A stretch of DNA of 24,001 nt from positions 1-24,001 of the forward strand of contig CALVPA010000051.1 of assembly GCA_944350395.1 (NCBI GenBank), in the 5' to 3' direction. The translations under genes and the position numbers were made by a program. Shown here one piece after another: positions 7,843 through 16,041 of this stretch. The stretch's first letter is position 1. Every line of letters begins with the position of its first letter. The DNA comes from an uncultured Bacilli bacterium. GTDB taxonomy: Bacteria; Bacillota_I; Bacilli_A; RF39; UBA660. The notes under the pieces were generated by a model. The model saw nothing but the letters and a program-made list of their open reading frames with translations, searched no databases and was not told the DNA's origin.

Positions 7843-8609
7843 TCAATAAGTTTTGAAATGTAAACGATGTCTAAGTCTTTATAACTTATCTCATTCAAAA
7901 TGAGTTCAATATTTTTAATATCAGTTTTAGACGAAATAAGGATGATACTGCCTGGACTGATATTATTTTTGACTTCGACAATGTTAGAATTTTGTAATTT
8001 TATTTGAGGTAAAATTATATAGTAATTACTATTTATACACGAATCTAAATTACTATATTCTTTAATACAGATGTGTTTATTATTAGAAATTTTTGAATCG
8101 AGCGTTTTAAAATATTCTAAATTATTTGCTCCGTTTATATATTCTGCTTCACTATCGGTAATATCTTGTGCACTATTTGCAATTATGTCATATTCTATAT
8201 CTTTCGAGTCTAAATATTTTTGAATGTTTTCACTAGGTTCTATAATTATTCCCACACTTCTATTTTGAGGATTACCTGAAACTATATATTTGTCTTTATT
8301 ATCTTCTAAGGATGTTTTAGGTTTTATATAATCGTAAACCAAATAATTTTCATTAAAAGATCCAAAATCGTGCATATTGAGATAACTCTCTTCATTATTT
8401 ATCTCTTTACCATATTTGCCAGGAACTATAGTATTATCTTTTACATCGATTACAGCATCTATATAGTCTTCTTTGTACTCATCGCTTACAGACACTATTT
8501 CTTGCATAAGTTCGCTCTTACTTGCGACCATAAGACTTACTTTATCTGTAAAATAAAAACTAAAAGCTATGAGAGCAAATCCACCTAACCATTCAAAAAT
8601 TCTTTTCAT
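7824..8609 (-). CDS. Membrane-anchored protein, probable degenerate polysaccharide deacetylase (NodB) fold
   Basis: A 261-residue protein with an uncleaved signal anchor at about residues 7-26, then an extracytoplasmic domain. I do not recognise a named family with certainty. The C-terminal part resembles the last third of NodB-type polysaccharide deacetylases: 'SPGSIILIS' near 215 (cf. LKPGSIILLHD), then 'IELILNEISYKDLDIVYISKLI' (cf. LPEIIxxLKxKGYxFVTLSELL). 'NRSVGIIIEPSENIQKYLDSKDIEYDII' would be the first strand and helix. The metal and catalytic residues (TFDDG, HxxxH, LHD) are all absent, so it is probably not an enzyme. It follows ssb by 49 bases and is followed by a terminator. ATG at 8609 has an AGGTGAT site. 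Function unknown; the fold assignment is inference. Confidence 0.6.
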   Translation of the reverse strand: MKRIFEWLGGFALIAFSFYFTDKVSLMVASKSELMQEIVSVSDEYKEDYIDAVIDVKDNTIVPGKYGKEINNEESYLNMHDFGSFNENYLVYDYIKPKTSLEDNKDKYIVSGNPQNRSVGIIIEPSENIQKYLDSKDIEYDIIANSAQDITDSEAEYINGANNLEYFKTLDSKISNNKHICIKEYSNLDSCINSNYYIILPQIKLQNSNIVEVKNNISPGSIILISSKTDIKNIELILNEISYKDLDIVYISKLIDEKEAN

Positions 8610-8629
8610 TTATTTATCACCTATATAAC

Positions 8630-8646
8630 AATATGACAATCATATT
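8630..8646. repeat. Small dyad between ssb and the NodB-like gene
   Basis: Perfect 7-bp inverted repeat AATATGA/TCATATT with a 3-base centre, 21 bases before the downstream ATG. No T run follows, so it is not a convincing terminator; it may be an operator or chance in AT-rich DNA. Confidence 0.3.
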
Positions 8647-8658
8647 TAATTTATTAAA

Positions 8659-9018
8659 TTAATCTTCTTCGCAAGCGTCTGTTAGTTCTTCATTCCTCTT
8701 TTTATTTTGAGATTGCATAAACGATATCTGCTCTGCAACAATTTCATAAGAATATATCTTTTTATCTTCTTTATCTATATAGTTGTTATTTTGAATTCTA
8801 GCTTTTACCGATATTAGGTCACCTTTCTTGCAAAATTCACATACCTTTTCGGCAATAACATTCCAAACAGTACAATTTATAAAATCCGTATCATAAATGC
8901 CATCCGAGTTTTTAAATTGTCTCTTGACTGCTAGAGTTATCTTACAACTGTTTTTCCCTTCCGTTTTTTGAATTACAGGGTCTTTAGTAAGCCTTCCTAC
9001 TAAAATTAATTGATTGAT
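8659..9018 (-). CDS. ssb: Short single-stranded DNA-binding protein with apparent AUC start
   Basis: OB-fold SSB. The frame gives '(I)NQLILVGRLTKDPV', then 'CKITLAVKRQFK', 'DTDFINCTVWNVIAEKVCEFCKKGDLISVKARIQ' and 'YSYEIVAEQISFM', an unmistakable SSB domain of about 105 residues in a 119-residue protein. The C-terminus is short and ends CEED, without the usual DDDIPF-type tip that recruits partner proteins; SsbB-type competence SSBs also lack it. There is no ATG, GTG or TTG in frame before residue 100. ATG at 9025 is out of frame, opens a 13-codon ORF, and sits only one base after GGAGG. The ATC at 9018 is 8 bases from GGAGG and gives the canonical SSB N-terminus. The alternative is a one-base indel in the A5 run at 9018-9022. 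Followed by the NodB-like gene. Confidence 0.88.
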   Translation of the reverse strand: MNQLILVGRLTKDPVIQKTEGKNSCKITLAVKRQFKNSDGIYDTDFINCTVWNVIAEKVCEFCKKGDLISVKARIQNNNYIDKEDKKIYSYEIVAEQISFMQSQNKKRNEELTDACEED

Positions 9019-9041
9019 TTTTCATTCCTCCTTTCGATGAA

Positions 9042-9070
9042 ACTATATCAAAAAAATATAGCAAAATCAA
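9042..9070 (-). promoter_or_regulatory. Putative sigma-A-type promoter for ssb
   Basis: Minus-strand TTGATT (9065-9070), 17-base spacer, TATAGT (9042-9047). It predicts a leader of only about 20 bases. The rest of the 9071-9189 gap is AT-rich with one more -35-like TTGACA at 9169-9174 but no good -10. Confidence 0.6.
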
Positions 9071-9189
9071 AAGGCAAAATAGAAATTATTAATTAGAATG
9101 AATATACAAAAAAATTTAATGTTTTATTGTATTATTAAAATAAATAGATTTAAATAATTTTTTTAAATGTCAATAAAATATATTTAGTA

Positions 9190-9711
9190 TCAAATCCCGA
9201 ATACTAAACTGACTAAAATAATACTCATAATTATGCCGATTACATCCGCGAATAGTCCAGCTTTTAATGCATACCTAATTTTGGTTATTCCAACGCTTCC
9301 AAAATAGAGAGTTATTACATAGAGAGTAGTATCAGTACTTCCTTGCATGACGCTTGCAAGCCTTCCGGCAAAAGAATCAGGGCCCAATGAATTAAATATG
9401 TCGGTCATAATAACCATAGATGCAGAACCACTTATCGGCCTTAATAGAGCCATAGGAATTATGCTAACTGGTATGATATTATTAAAAAGATCAGAAACAA
9501 ATGAAAAAACATAAGATAAAACTCCACTATGTAGAAATACGTTCACTGCAAAAACCATACTTACTGTATACGGGAAAATACTTATAGCACTTTCTATTCC
9601 TTCTTTGGCTCCTTCAATAAAAGAAGAATATAAATCAACTTTTTTATAATAGCCATAAAATATTATTCCAAGTACCATGATCGGAATTATTATAAAAGAA
9701 AGTATGCTCAT
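9190..9711 (-). CDS. spmB: Spore maturation protein B
   Basis: A 173-residue membrane protein of the nucleoside-recognition (Gate) domain family. The signature is 'LLRPISGSASMVIMTDIF' near residue 90 and 'RLASVMQGSTDTTLYVITLYFGSVGI' near 115-140, with four to five membrane helices. In Bacillus and Clostridium SpmA and SpmB are needed for proper spore core dehydration and heat resistance, possibly by moving a small molecule; biochemical activity is unsettled. Its ATG overlaps the spmA stop by 4 bases (ATGA), which argues for coupled translation and a complex. It is the last gene of the ttcA-ABC-dacB-spm unit; no clear terminator follows, only weak AT-rich dyads. Confidence 0.93.
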   Translation of the reverse strand: MSILSFIIIPIMVLGIIFYGYYKKVDLYSSFIEGAKEGIESAISIFPYTVSMVFAVNVFLHSGVLSYVFSFVSDLFNNIIPVSIIPMALLRPISGSASMVIMTDIFNSLGPDSFAGRLASVMQGSTDTTLYVITLYFGSVGITKIRYALKAGLFADVIGIIMSIILVSLVFGI

Positions 9712-10286
9712 CTATTGTGCCTCCTAATTAAATAATCTATCGTAAGACCTCCAATTGTAGAACAAATAGTTGCAATGAGCGCACATGAGATTATCTCACT
9801 TGGATTCGCACTGTTATAAAGGGCTCTTAGACTTATGATAGATGTAGGAATGAGAGTAACACCGCTCGTATTTAAAACTAAAAATGTAATCATGGCTTCA
9901 GTAGCAGTATTTTTTTCAGTATTGAGTTCTTGCAATTTTTCCATCGCTTTTAGGCCAAAGGGAGTAGCAGCACTTCCTAGTCCAACCATATTTACGATTA
10001 TATTGGAAGCGATGAGTCCAAGCGATTCATGGCCTTTTGGAATAGAAGGAAAAAGTTTACCAAGAATAAACGAAAATTTATATGCAATTTTTTCGAGTAA
10101 TCCACTTTTTTCTGCAATTTTCATAAGCCCCATCCAAATGACTATTACCGGAAACATGTTTAAAAACATTTCCATCGCTTGTTTTGCACTCGATATAACT
10201 TCGTCATTCACTAAAGATACGTTTCCACTTGCAAAGCTAAAGATGATTCCTATTACCATAAGTAAACCCCATATTATACTGACCAT
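9708..10286 (-). CDS. spmA: Spore maturation protein A
   Basis: A 192-residue membrane protein (Bacillus SpmA is about 196). It shares the nucleoside-recognition fold with SpmB; diagnostic parts are 'MFPVIVIWMGLMKIAEKSGLL' near 45-65, 'NMVGLGSAATPFGLKAMEKLQELN' near 100-123, and 'FLVLNTSGVTLIPTSIISLRA' near 135-155. Acts with SpmB in spore dehydration. ATG at 10286 has an AAGGAG site and lies 13 bases inside the end of dacB, giving the standard dacB-spmA-spmB order. Assignment is based on both sequence and order. Confidence 0.94.
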   Translation of the reverse strand: MVSIIWGLLMVIGIIFSFASGNVSLVNDEVISSAKQAMEMFLNMFPVIVIWMGLMKIAEKSGLLEKIAYKFSFILGKLFPSIPKGHESLGLIASNIIVNMVGLGSAATPFGLKAMEKLQELNTEKNTATEAMITFLVLNTSGVTLIPTSIISLRALYNSANPSEIISCALIATICSTIGGLTIDYLIRRHNR

Positions 10287-11347
10287 TTAAAAAACTCCTT
10301 AATCTTATCTAATAATGATTTTTTTTCTTGTTTTTCTCTCACTGCGTATATGTTCATTTTCTTGTAAACTGTATCATCTATTTTTATAGAAACATTACCG
10401 ATTATAGTTGCACTATTTCCTATTTTTACGTCGCTATATAACACGACTTCTCTATTTACTTTTTCTAATTCATTATTATTTAGAAGCATATCGAATGTAG
10501 ACATTGTGAAGACTCGATACCCTTTTTTATAATCTATATCGAGATTATCTTTATCGATTAAAGTGTATCTTTCGTATTTTTCAAAATATTTTTCATAGAG
10601 ATTCTCATGTGTCTTAAACCTGTCTGGATCTACAAAGGTCGCAACTATCAAATTTTTATCATCCTTAGTAGCACTAGATACAAATGTGTGTTTAGCTTTA
10701 ATAGTGTAACCAATCTTACCACCTGTTGCATATTCATAGTTATTTAATAATTCGTTTTTATTGTACCATTCATATGTATTAAAATTAGTTTTTAAAGTAT
10801 ATTTTTTTGTGCTAGTTATTTTTCTAAAAGTTTCATTTTTCATCGCTTCTCTCATTAAAAGAGCCATATCGTAAACAGTACTCGTATTTTCATTTTCTTC
10901 ATCTAAACCATGTGGATTAGAGAAATTCGTATTTTCCATTCCTATCGCCTTAGCAGTTTCGTTCATAAGAGCTACAAAACCAGAAACAGAACCTCCAATG
11001 TGTTTTGCGATTACGAGTGCAGCATCATTTCCACTTCTCAGCATTAAGCCATATAATAAGTCTTCGAGAGTCATCTTTTCTCCAACTTTTAAATATATAG
11101 AGCTTCCGTATGCATCTAAAACTATTTCATCAGCTGTGATGACATCTTTTAGATTTCCATTGTTGAGTGCGACAAGCGCTGTCATTATCTTAGTAGTAGA
11201 TGCTATTAAGTGAGTATCGGACGCATTTTTACTGTATAGAACCCTCCCACTATCGGCATCCATAACGAACTCACATTCAGCTGCAAATACATCATTATGA
11301 ATAAATAAAAATAAAAATCCAATACAAAAAAACATTACTTTCTTCAT
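10274..11347 (-). CDS. dacB: D-alanyl-D-alanine carboxypeptidase, sporulation DacB type
   Basis: Low-molecular-weight penicillin-binding protein that trims terminal D-Ala from peptidoglycan stem peptides; in spore formers DacB controls cortex cross-linking. From the start used here (357 residues): cleavable signal peptide 1-23 (MKKVMFF... VFA), SxxK as STTK at about 50-53, SGN at about 105-107, and 'ATGGKIGYT' at about 207-215, where the usual KTG reads KIG. A C-terminal beta domain and a basic tail (after 'LLDKIKEFF') may attach it to the membrane. The frame is open for 25 more codons upstream, reaching into the ABC gene, but ATG at 11347 starts a normal signal peptide. Its ribosome-binding site is weak. 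Placement before spmA-spmB, overlapping by 13 bases, supports the sporulation assignment. Confidence 0.9.
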   Translation of the reverse strand: MKKVMFFCIGFLFLFIHNDVFAAECEFVMDADSGRVLYSKNASDTHLIASTTKIMTALVALNNGNLKDVITADEIVLDAYGSSIYLKVGEKMTLEDLLYGLMLRSGNDAALVIAKHIGGSVSGFVALMNETAKAIGMENTNFSNPHGLDEENENTSTVYDMALLMREAMKNETFRKITSTKKYTLKTNFNTYEWYNKNELLNNYEYATGGKIGYTIKAKHTFVSSATKDDKNLIVATFVDPDRFKTHENLYEKYFEKYERYTLIDKDNLDIDYKKGYRVFTMSTFDMLLNNNELEKVNREVVLYSDVKIGNSATIIGNVSIKIDDTVYKKMNIYAVREKQEKKSLLDKIKEFFKWSV

Positions 11348-11361
11348 ACAATCACTAAGTA

Positions 11362-11390
11362 ATTTTATGATTTTAGTAATGTTTTTATAA
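11362..11390 (-). promoter_or_regulatory. Possible sigma-E-like promoter before dacB
   Basis: Minus-strand TTATAAA (11384-11390), 14-base spacer, CATAAAAT (11362-11369), close to the mother-cell sigma-E pattern (ATA core, 14-15 bases, CATACAAT-like). It sits exactly in the only gap (43 bases) between the ABC genes and dacB. Pattern match only. Confidence 0.3.
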
Positions 11391-13820
11391 TCAGTCAACA
11401 TCGTTTCTCGATAAAATTTCACTTGGCGTATTTTTAATAACGCCTCTAATAGGCAATAAGCCTATCAAAATGTTTAGGAAGTATATTAAAAATAAACTTA
11501 ATATTAGTACTTTAAAATCTAAGAGATAGAGCTGTGAAAGATAATTTATTTTTGTTAATTCTTTTAGGAATAAACTCATGATAACGAATCCTGGAACGCC
11601 TGCAATAGTAGTAATGACAAGTATTTCCCCTAAAAACATTTTATAAATATCGCTCTTTTTAACCCCTATCGCTCTATATATGCCTACTTCTTTTATTCTC
11701 GACATAAATGATGCTCTTATCATTAGAAATATTTCAACAAATGAAATTAATAACAATATCCCTGCTATTATTACAGATTCCGTTATATTTTCTTTAACTT
11801 TTACTAAATATTCATCTTTAGATTTTTTATATGTATCGATAGCATTATAACCCATATCTTTTAAATAAGAAAGCGTTGCACGTTTATCTAGTGAATAAAC
11901 CATCATATTAGAATTATTTATAACATTGTTATATTTAATAGTATTTCTATTTACATATAAATCTTCTATTCCATAAGGTGATTCATAATAACCGACAACC
12001 TTCAGTTTGTTATCGCCTATCTTTACATCGATGACTTTATTTAAAGGCATATATTCTTCGTTTTCTATATTCACTAAAACTTCATAATCGTTTATAGGTT
12101 CTCTTCCTTTTTTTATTGTAATTTCTTCTTTATCTAAGTCATAATCAGTTAATTTGATAATATTGTTTGTTGCTTCCATGTCAGAGTAATCTTTTTCACT
12201 AGTAGAGTAAGACAAAACATCTGTAAAATTATTTTTATCCATATATATAGATGGGCTACTGGTATCACTAATTCCAACAATATTGAAGTAATCTAATTCG
12301 CCTATTTTTAATTTTGCTCCAATAAGATTTTCCATATCTTTGTAACCAATCATCGTAAGAACATCGGTATCTTTAATATTTTCAATCGCAAGCTTATCGA
12401 TTACGACTTCATTTGATGAAGTTGGAAGTTTTCCATATAATAAATCGCATTCTAAATAATTATAATCCGCTAAAGAAGCTTCGATAGTTACATTTGAATT
12501 TATAAGCTGATAGATATTATCAGCAACTACTTGTACTTCGATTAAGGAAGAACCTGGAATGACATAAGAAATATTTTCATCTTTTTCTAATTTTAAAAAT
12601 TCGTCTAAATCATTTTTGGTATTTTCAATCACTATATAATTTTTATTGACATTTACAAAATATGAATCTTTAATATTTGTTACACCAAAAATATTGCTAA
12701 TTGCATAAACTATGAACATGGCAGAGACAAAAAAACCTATGAGCAAGACTTTTTTTATTGTGGAGTAGTCAAAAACTTTTTTAATACCTGCTTTAATCAT
12801 CGAAAAAATATTAAATATAGATGAATAATGTATTTTATATTTAGAATTGTCCAGTTCATTTAAATCGAAATTGGTTTTTTCATAATCATTTTTAGAAATC
12901 TTTTTATAATTATCATCGATAAATTCAATACTTGAATATTCGTCCACTACCTCTATTTTTTTAGGACCATTGCTCTTTATATAAATATTACCATTTTTAA
13001 TTACAATATCTAAATTAATTTGGTCTTTATTCTCTCTGTATAAATCTAATTTATAATTTTTATTTTCTATCCTTTCATGTTCTTCGATATCTTTTAAGTA
13101 TATTCTATTATCAACTCTATAATCTAGTTCATTCTCGTGGTTATTATTTTCATCAGTAAGTATTTTCCCATCTTCGATTGTAACTATTCTAGAAGCATAA
13201 AAATACGCTAAATTTTTTTCATGAGTAACTAATATAACTAGTCTATCTTTTGAAATAGACTTTATGATGTTCATTATTTCTAGCGTATTTTTGCTGTCGA
13301 GATTGCCCGTCGGTTCATCAGCAATAATTACGCTAGGATTTTTGACGATGGCTCTTGCGATTCCTACCCTTTGTTTTTCACCACCAGAGAGCATTCCAGC
13401 CGGCTTATTTCTATACCTATACATACCGACTTGCTCTAAAACATAATCTACTCTTTTCTTAATTTCGGCCCTATTTTTTATTCCTATCATTTTTAAGGAA
13501 AGTGATATATTTTCATATACTGTGAGATTTTCTAATAGGTCGTAGTTTTGGAAAATATAACCTATATTCAGAACCCTTATTTTATCTTTTTTATATGAGC
13601 TTACTTTAGTTATTCTCTTACCGTTAACATATATTTTACCTTTATTTACTCTATCTAGCCCACCTATAGCATTTAAAAGAGTCGTTTTTCCACATCCAGA
13701 TGGTCCTAACAGTGCTACTAAACCGGTATCACCAAATTCTAAGGATGTGTTATTTATGACATGTATTTCATTCTTTTTAAAATGGTTAAAATATTTGTTG
13801 ACATTTTCTAATTTTATCAT
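11391..13820 (-). CDS. ABC transporter, fused ATPase-permease (MacB/FtsX type), second of pair
   Basis: An 809-residue fusion. The N-terminal ATPase (about 1-220) has Walker A GPSGCGKTT at 39-47, Q-loop near 91, signature LSGGE at 144-148, Walker B 'VIIADEP' near 165-171 and the switch His in 'VTHE'. A linker of about 100 residues contains a small beta-rich segment ('LDIVIKNGNIYIKSNGPKKIEVVDEY'). Then one membrane helix near 360-385, a large extracytoplasmic domain, and three C-terminal helices carrying an FtsX-like segment ('SRIKEVGIYRAIGVKKSDIYKMFLGE'). The architecture matches exporters of peptides, antibiotics or lipoproteins, not importers; substrate unknown. ATG at 13820 (spaced 9 bases from GAGAGG) is preferred over the ATG at 13829, which touches that site. 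It starts one base after the stop of the preceding ABC gene, so the pair probably forms a heterodimer. Confidence 0.9.
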   Translation of the reverse strand: MIKLENVNKYFNHFKKNEIHVINNTSLEFGDTGLVALLGPSGCGKTTLLNAIGGLDRVNKGKIYVNGKRITKVSSYKKDKIRVLNIGYIFQNYDLLENLTVYENISLSLKMIGIKNRAEIKKRVDYVLEQVGMYRYRNKPAGMLSGGEKQRVGIARAIVKNPSVIIADEPTGNLDSKNTLEIMNIIKSISKDRLVILVTHEKNLAYFYASRIVTIEDGKILTDENNNHENELDYRVDNRIYLKDIEEHERIENKNYKLDLYRENKDQINLDIVIKNGNIYIKSNGPKKIEVVDEYSSIEFIDDNYKKISKNDYEKTNFDLNELDNSKYKIHYSSIFNIFSMIKAGIKKVFDYSTIKKVLLIGFFVSAMFIVYAISNIFGVTNIKDSYFVNVNKNYIVIENTKNDLDEFLKLEKDENISYVIPGSSLIEVQVVADNIYQLINSNVTIEASLADYNYLECDLLYGKLPTSSNEVVIDKLAIENIKDTDVLTMIGYKDMENLIGAKLKIGELDYFNIVGISDTSSPSIYMDKNNFTDVLSYSTSEKDYSDMEATNNIIKLTDYDLDKEEITIKKGREPINDYEVLVNIENEEYMPLNKVIDVKIGDNKLKVVGYYESPYGIEDLYVNRNTIKYNNVINNSNMMVYSLDKRATLSYLKDMGYNAIDTYKKSKDEYLVKVKENITESVIIAGILLLISFVEIFLMIRASFMSRIKEVGIYRAIGVKKSDIYKMFLGEILVITTIAGVPGFVIMSLFLKELTKINYLSQLYLLDFKVLILSLFLIYFLNILIGLLPIRGVIKNTPSEILSRNDVD

Positions 13821-13821
13821 T

Positions 13822-16041
13822 TTACACATCCTCTCTAAACGTATTCATTACTGAATCTTTAAACAGCTTATGTGAATATCTATTCGATATGAGTAGAGAC
13901 ATAATCATAAGAATGAAATAAACAATCACATAATCAGATATCTTTAAAAAGCTAACCATATCGCTTATATAAGCTATATTTATGATGTTTATTTTCACCG
14001 CTAATACTAAAAGCAAAAATAAGACATATGCGACATTTATATCAATTAATAATTCGATATTTAATAACTGTTTAGATATTTTTTTTGTAGCTCCTAATAT
14101 TCTAATAGTAGAAAAATATATATTACGCGATTTCAATATTATTTTAATGACAAAATAAGATATAAAAAACAGAATAATAGTTGCTATTACAAACACTATA
14201 GATCTTAAGAGTCTAATAATGTCCATAAAGTTACTTATAGGATCCGCTAAAGCATCTTTTACATAAAATGTTTCATATGATAGATCATTTAATTTTTTAA
14301 TAGTGGTATTTGCATTTTTAGCGTCTTCCAAATACACGCTTATCTGATATGTACCCTTTGAATATAACCTATCGTAATCTTTTGTGCTTATAAAAATAAC
14401 ATTATAAAAGTCATTTATATCATCATAACCAGTTAATTCTTTAAAATTATCTTTGTTATAAATTTTACTGACCTTTAAAGTTGCAGATTCTTCATAATAT
14501 ATATTATTTACATTTAAAGTAATATCAGTACCTGTACAAGTATAGTCTTTACAATATAAATTTAAATCTTGAAATGCAACTGCTTTACCACTTGCAACCC
14601 GCTCACTTGGCATTATGTCATAGTATAATCTAGATTTGTCTCCTTTAAATATTTGATTATTTACTTTAAGGTCAGTAGTACTGTAAAATAAATTTTCTAT
14701 TTTCATTAAATCGTTTAATATGGCATCATTTGCATATATTTTTGCACTATATAATAGCGAATCGTCATATTTTATTCCTACTATTTTTACTTTATAATCG
14801 ATGGGAAAACCGCCTGAATCATTTTGTAAATAAAATTCTTTTCCAATTATGTCATCTTTATCACTAAATATTAAATAAGATGAATTTTGTGACGCCGATA
14901 TGACTATTTCATGTTCATTTGATGGCATTGAACCCACATCGACATTTTTTAAGTTATTTAATGAGCTGACAGAGCCATGGATGTAATTTTCATTGTCATA
15001 TACAGCGACTTGAATATCTAGTAAAATATCATTTTCAACAAGATAATCCACATTTTCTAATTTGCCTATATTATCGATATCATCGCGTGTAAAAGAGCTT
15101 CTATCCTTTTTGTTTACTATTACCCTATTATTAGATACGTCTTGGAAATAATAATTATACCCATTCGAGTCGTTGTCATAATCTATTTTTTGTAAGCTGG
15201 TATATTCCGAAAATACTAAGATAGTCAAAAAGAGGTAGACCATCAAGAGCAATAAAAATTTTGTCTTGATATTAAAAGCATTTTTAAATCCGAGCAAAAC
15301 TTTATCTTTATTACATATATTTTTATATTGAACAGGATTCGCTTTAACTGGCTCTGTCTTTACTATTTTCTTATCTTCGATTATTTTTCCATCGTGCATC
15401 GAAATCTTACGCGTTGCATATTCCTCTACTTGCTCGTAATTGTGAGTTACAATTACTACTAGTTTTTCTTTAGAGATATCGTGTAAAAGTTTCATTATAC
15501 TTCGAGCACTTTTTACATCTAAAGACCCAGTTGGCTCATCTGCAACTATTATAGGCGTATCTTTTGCTAAGGCTCTAGCGATTGCTACTCTCTGTTTTTG
15601 ACCACCAGAAAGCTTAGATGCTTTTGTATTTTTATATTTAGTAAGACCAACAGTTTTTATGATATCTAAAATTTTGTTTTTTATTTCTCTTCTCTTATAA
15701 CCGTTGAGCAAGAGAACAAGTTCTATGTTTTCGTAAACGGTATAACTATTGACTAGATTAAAGTTTTGAAATATATTTCCTATATACTTTCTTCTATAAT
15801 TTTCATAATCTACTTCAGTGTAATGACTAGTTTCTTCTCCATTTATGTACATTTCTCCTTCTTCATATGAATCTAAACCTGAAATTACATTTAATAAAGT
15901 ACTCTTTCCACTACCCGATTCACCAGTTATAACGACGAATTCACCCATATCGAATTCTACATTTATTTTTGTAAAACCGCTAGATATAGTTTTTTTATTG
16001 TAATAAAATTTTGATACGTTTGAAAGTTTAATTATACTCAT
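13822..16041 (-). CDS. ABC transporter, fused ATPase-permease (MacB/FtsX type), first of pair
   Basis: A 739-residue fusion with the same plan as its neighbour but without the beta-rich linker segment. ATPase: Walker A GESGSGKST at 40-48, LSGGQ at 144-148, Walker B 'IIVADEP' at 164-170, switch 'VTHN' near 198-201. Membrane helix near 262-278, extracytoplasmic domain about 280-610 (with one C-x5-C pair, YCKDYTC), then three helices to the C-terminus with the FtsX-type 'RNIYFSTIRILGATKKISKQ' loop. Both ATPase sites look intact, so a heterodimer would have two working sites. ATG at 16041 overlaps the ttcA-like stop by 4 bases. No two-component or BceS-like sensor is nearby. Substrate unknown. 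Confidence 0.9.
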   Translation of the reverse strand: MSIIKLSNVSKFYYNKKTISSGFTKINVEFDMGEFVVITGESGSGKSTLLNVISGLDSYEEGEMYINGEETSHYTEVDYENYRRKYIGNIFQNFNLVNSYTVYENIELVLLLNGYKRREIKNKILDIIKTVGLTKYKNTKASKLSGGQKQRVAIARALAKDTPIIVADEPTGSLDVKSARSIMKLLHDISKEKLVVIVTHNYEQVEEYATRKISMHDGKIIEDKKIVKTEPVKANPVQYKNICNKDKVLLGFKNAFNIKTKFLLLLMVYLFLTILVFSEYTSLQKIDYDNDSNGYNYYFQDVSNNRVIVNKKDRSSFTRDDIDNIGKLENVDYLVENDILLDIQVAVYDNENYIHGSVSSLNNLKNVDVGSMPSNEHEIVISASQNSSYLIFSDKDDIIGKEFYLQNDSGGFPIDYKVKIVGIKYDDSLLYSAKIYANDAILNDLMKIENLFYSTTDLKVNNQIFKGDKSRLYYDIMPSERVASGKAVAFQDLNLYCKDYTCTGTDITLNVNNIYYEESATLKVSKIYNKDNFKELTGYDDINDFYNVIFISTKDYDRLYSKGTYQISVYLEDAKNANTTIKKLNDLSYETFYVKDALADPISNFMDIIRLLRSIVFVIATIILFFISYFVIKIILKSRNIYFSTIRILGATKKISKQLLNIELLIDINVAYVLFLLLVLAVKINIINIAYISDMVSFLKISDYVIVYFILMIMSLLISNRYSHKLFKDSVMNTFREDV

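Noticed and set aside
10690..10730. Inactive DacB because KTG reads KIG
   Set aside because: As far as I recall, KIG occurs in the DacB subfamily; SxxK and SGN are intact, so loss of activity is not supported.
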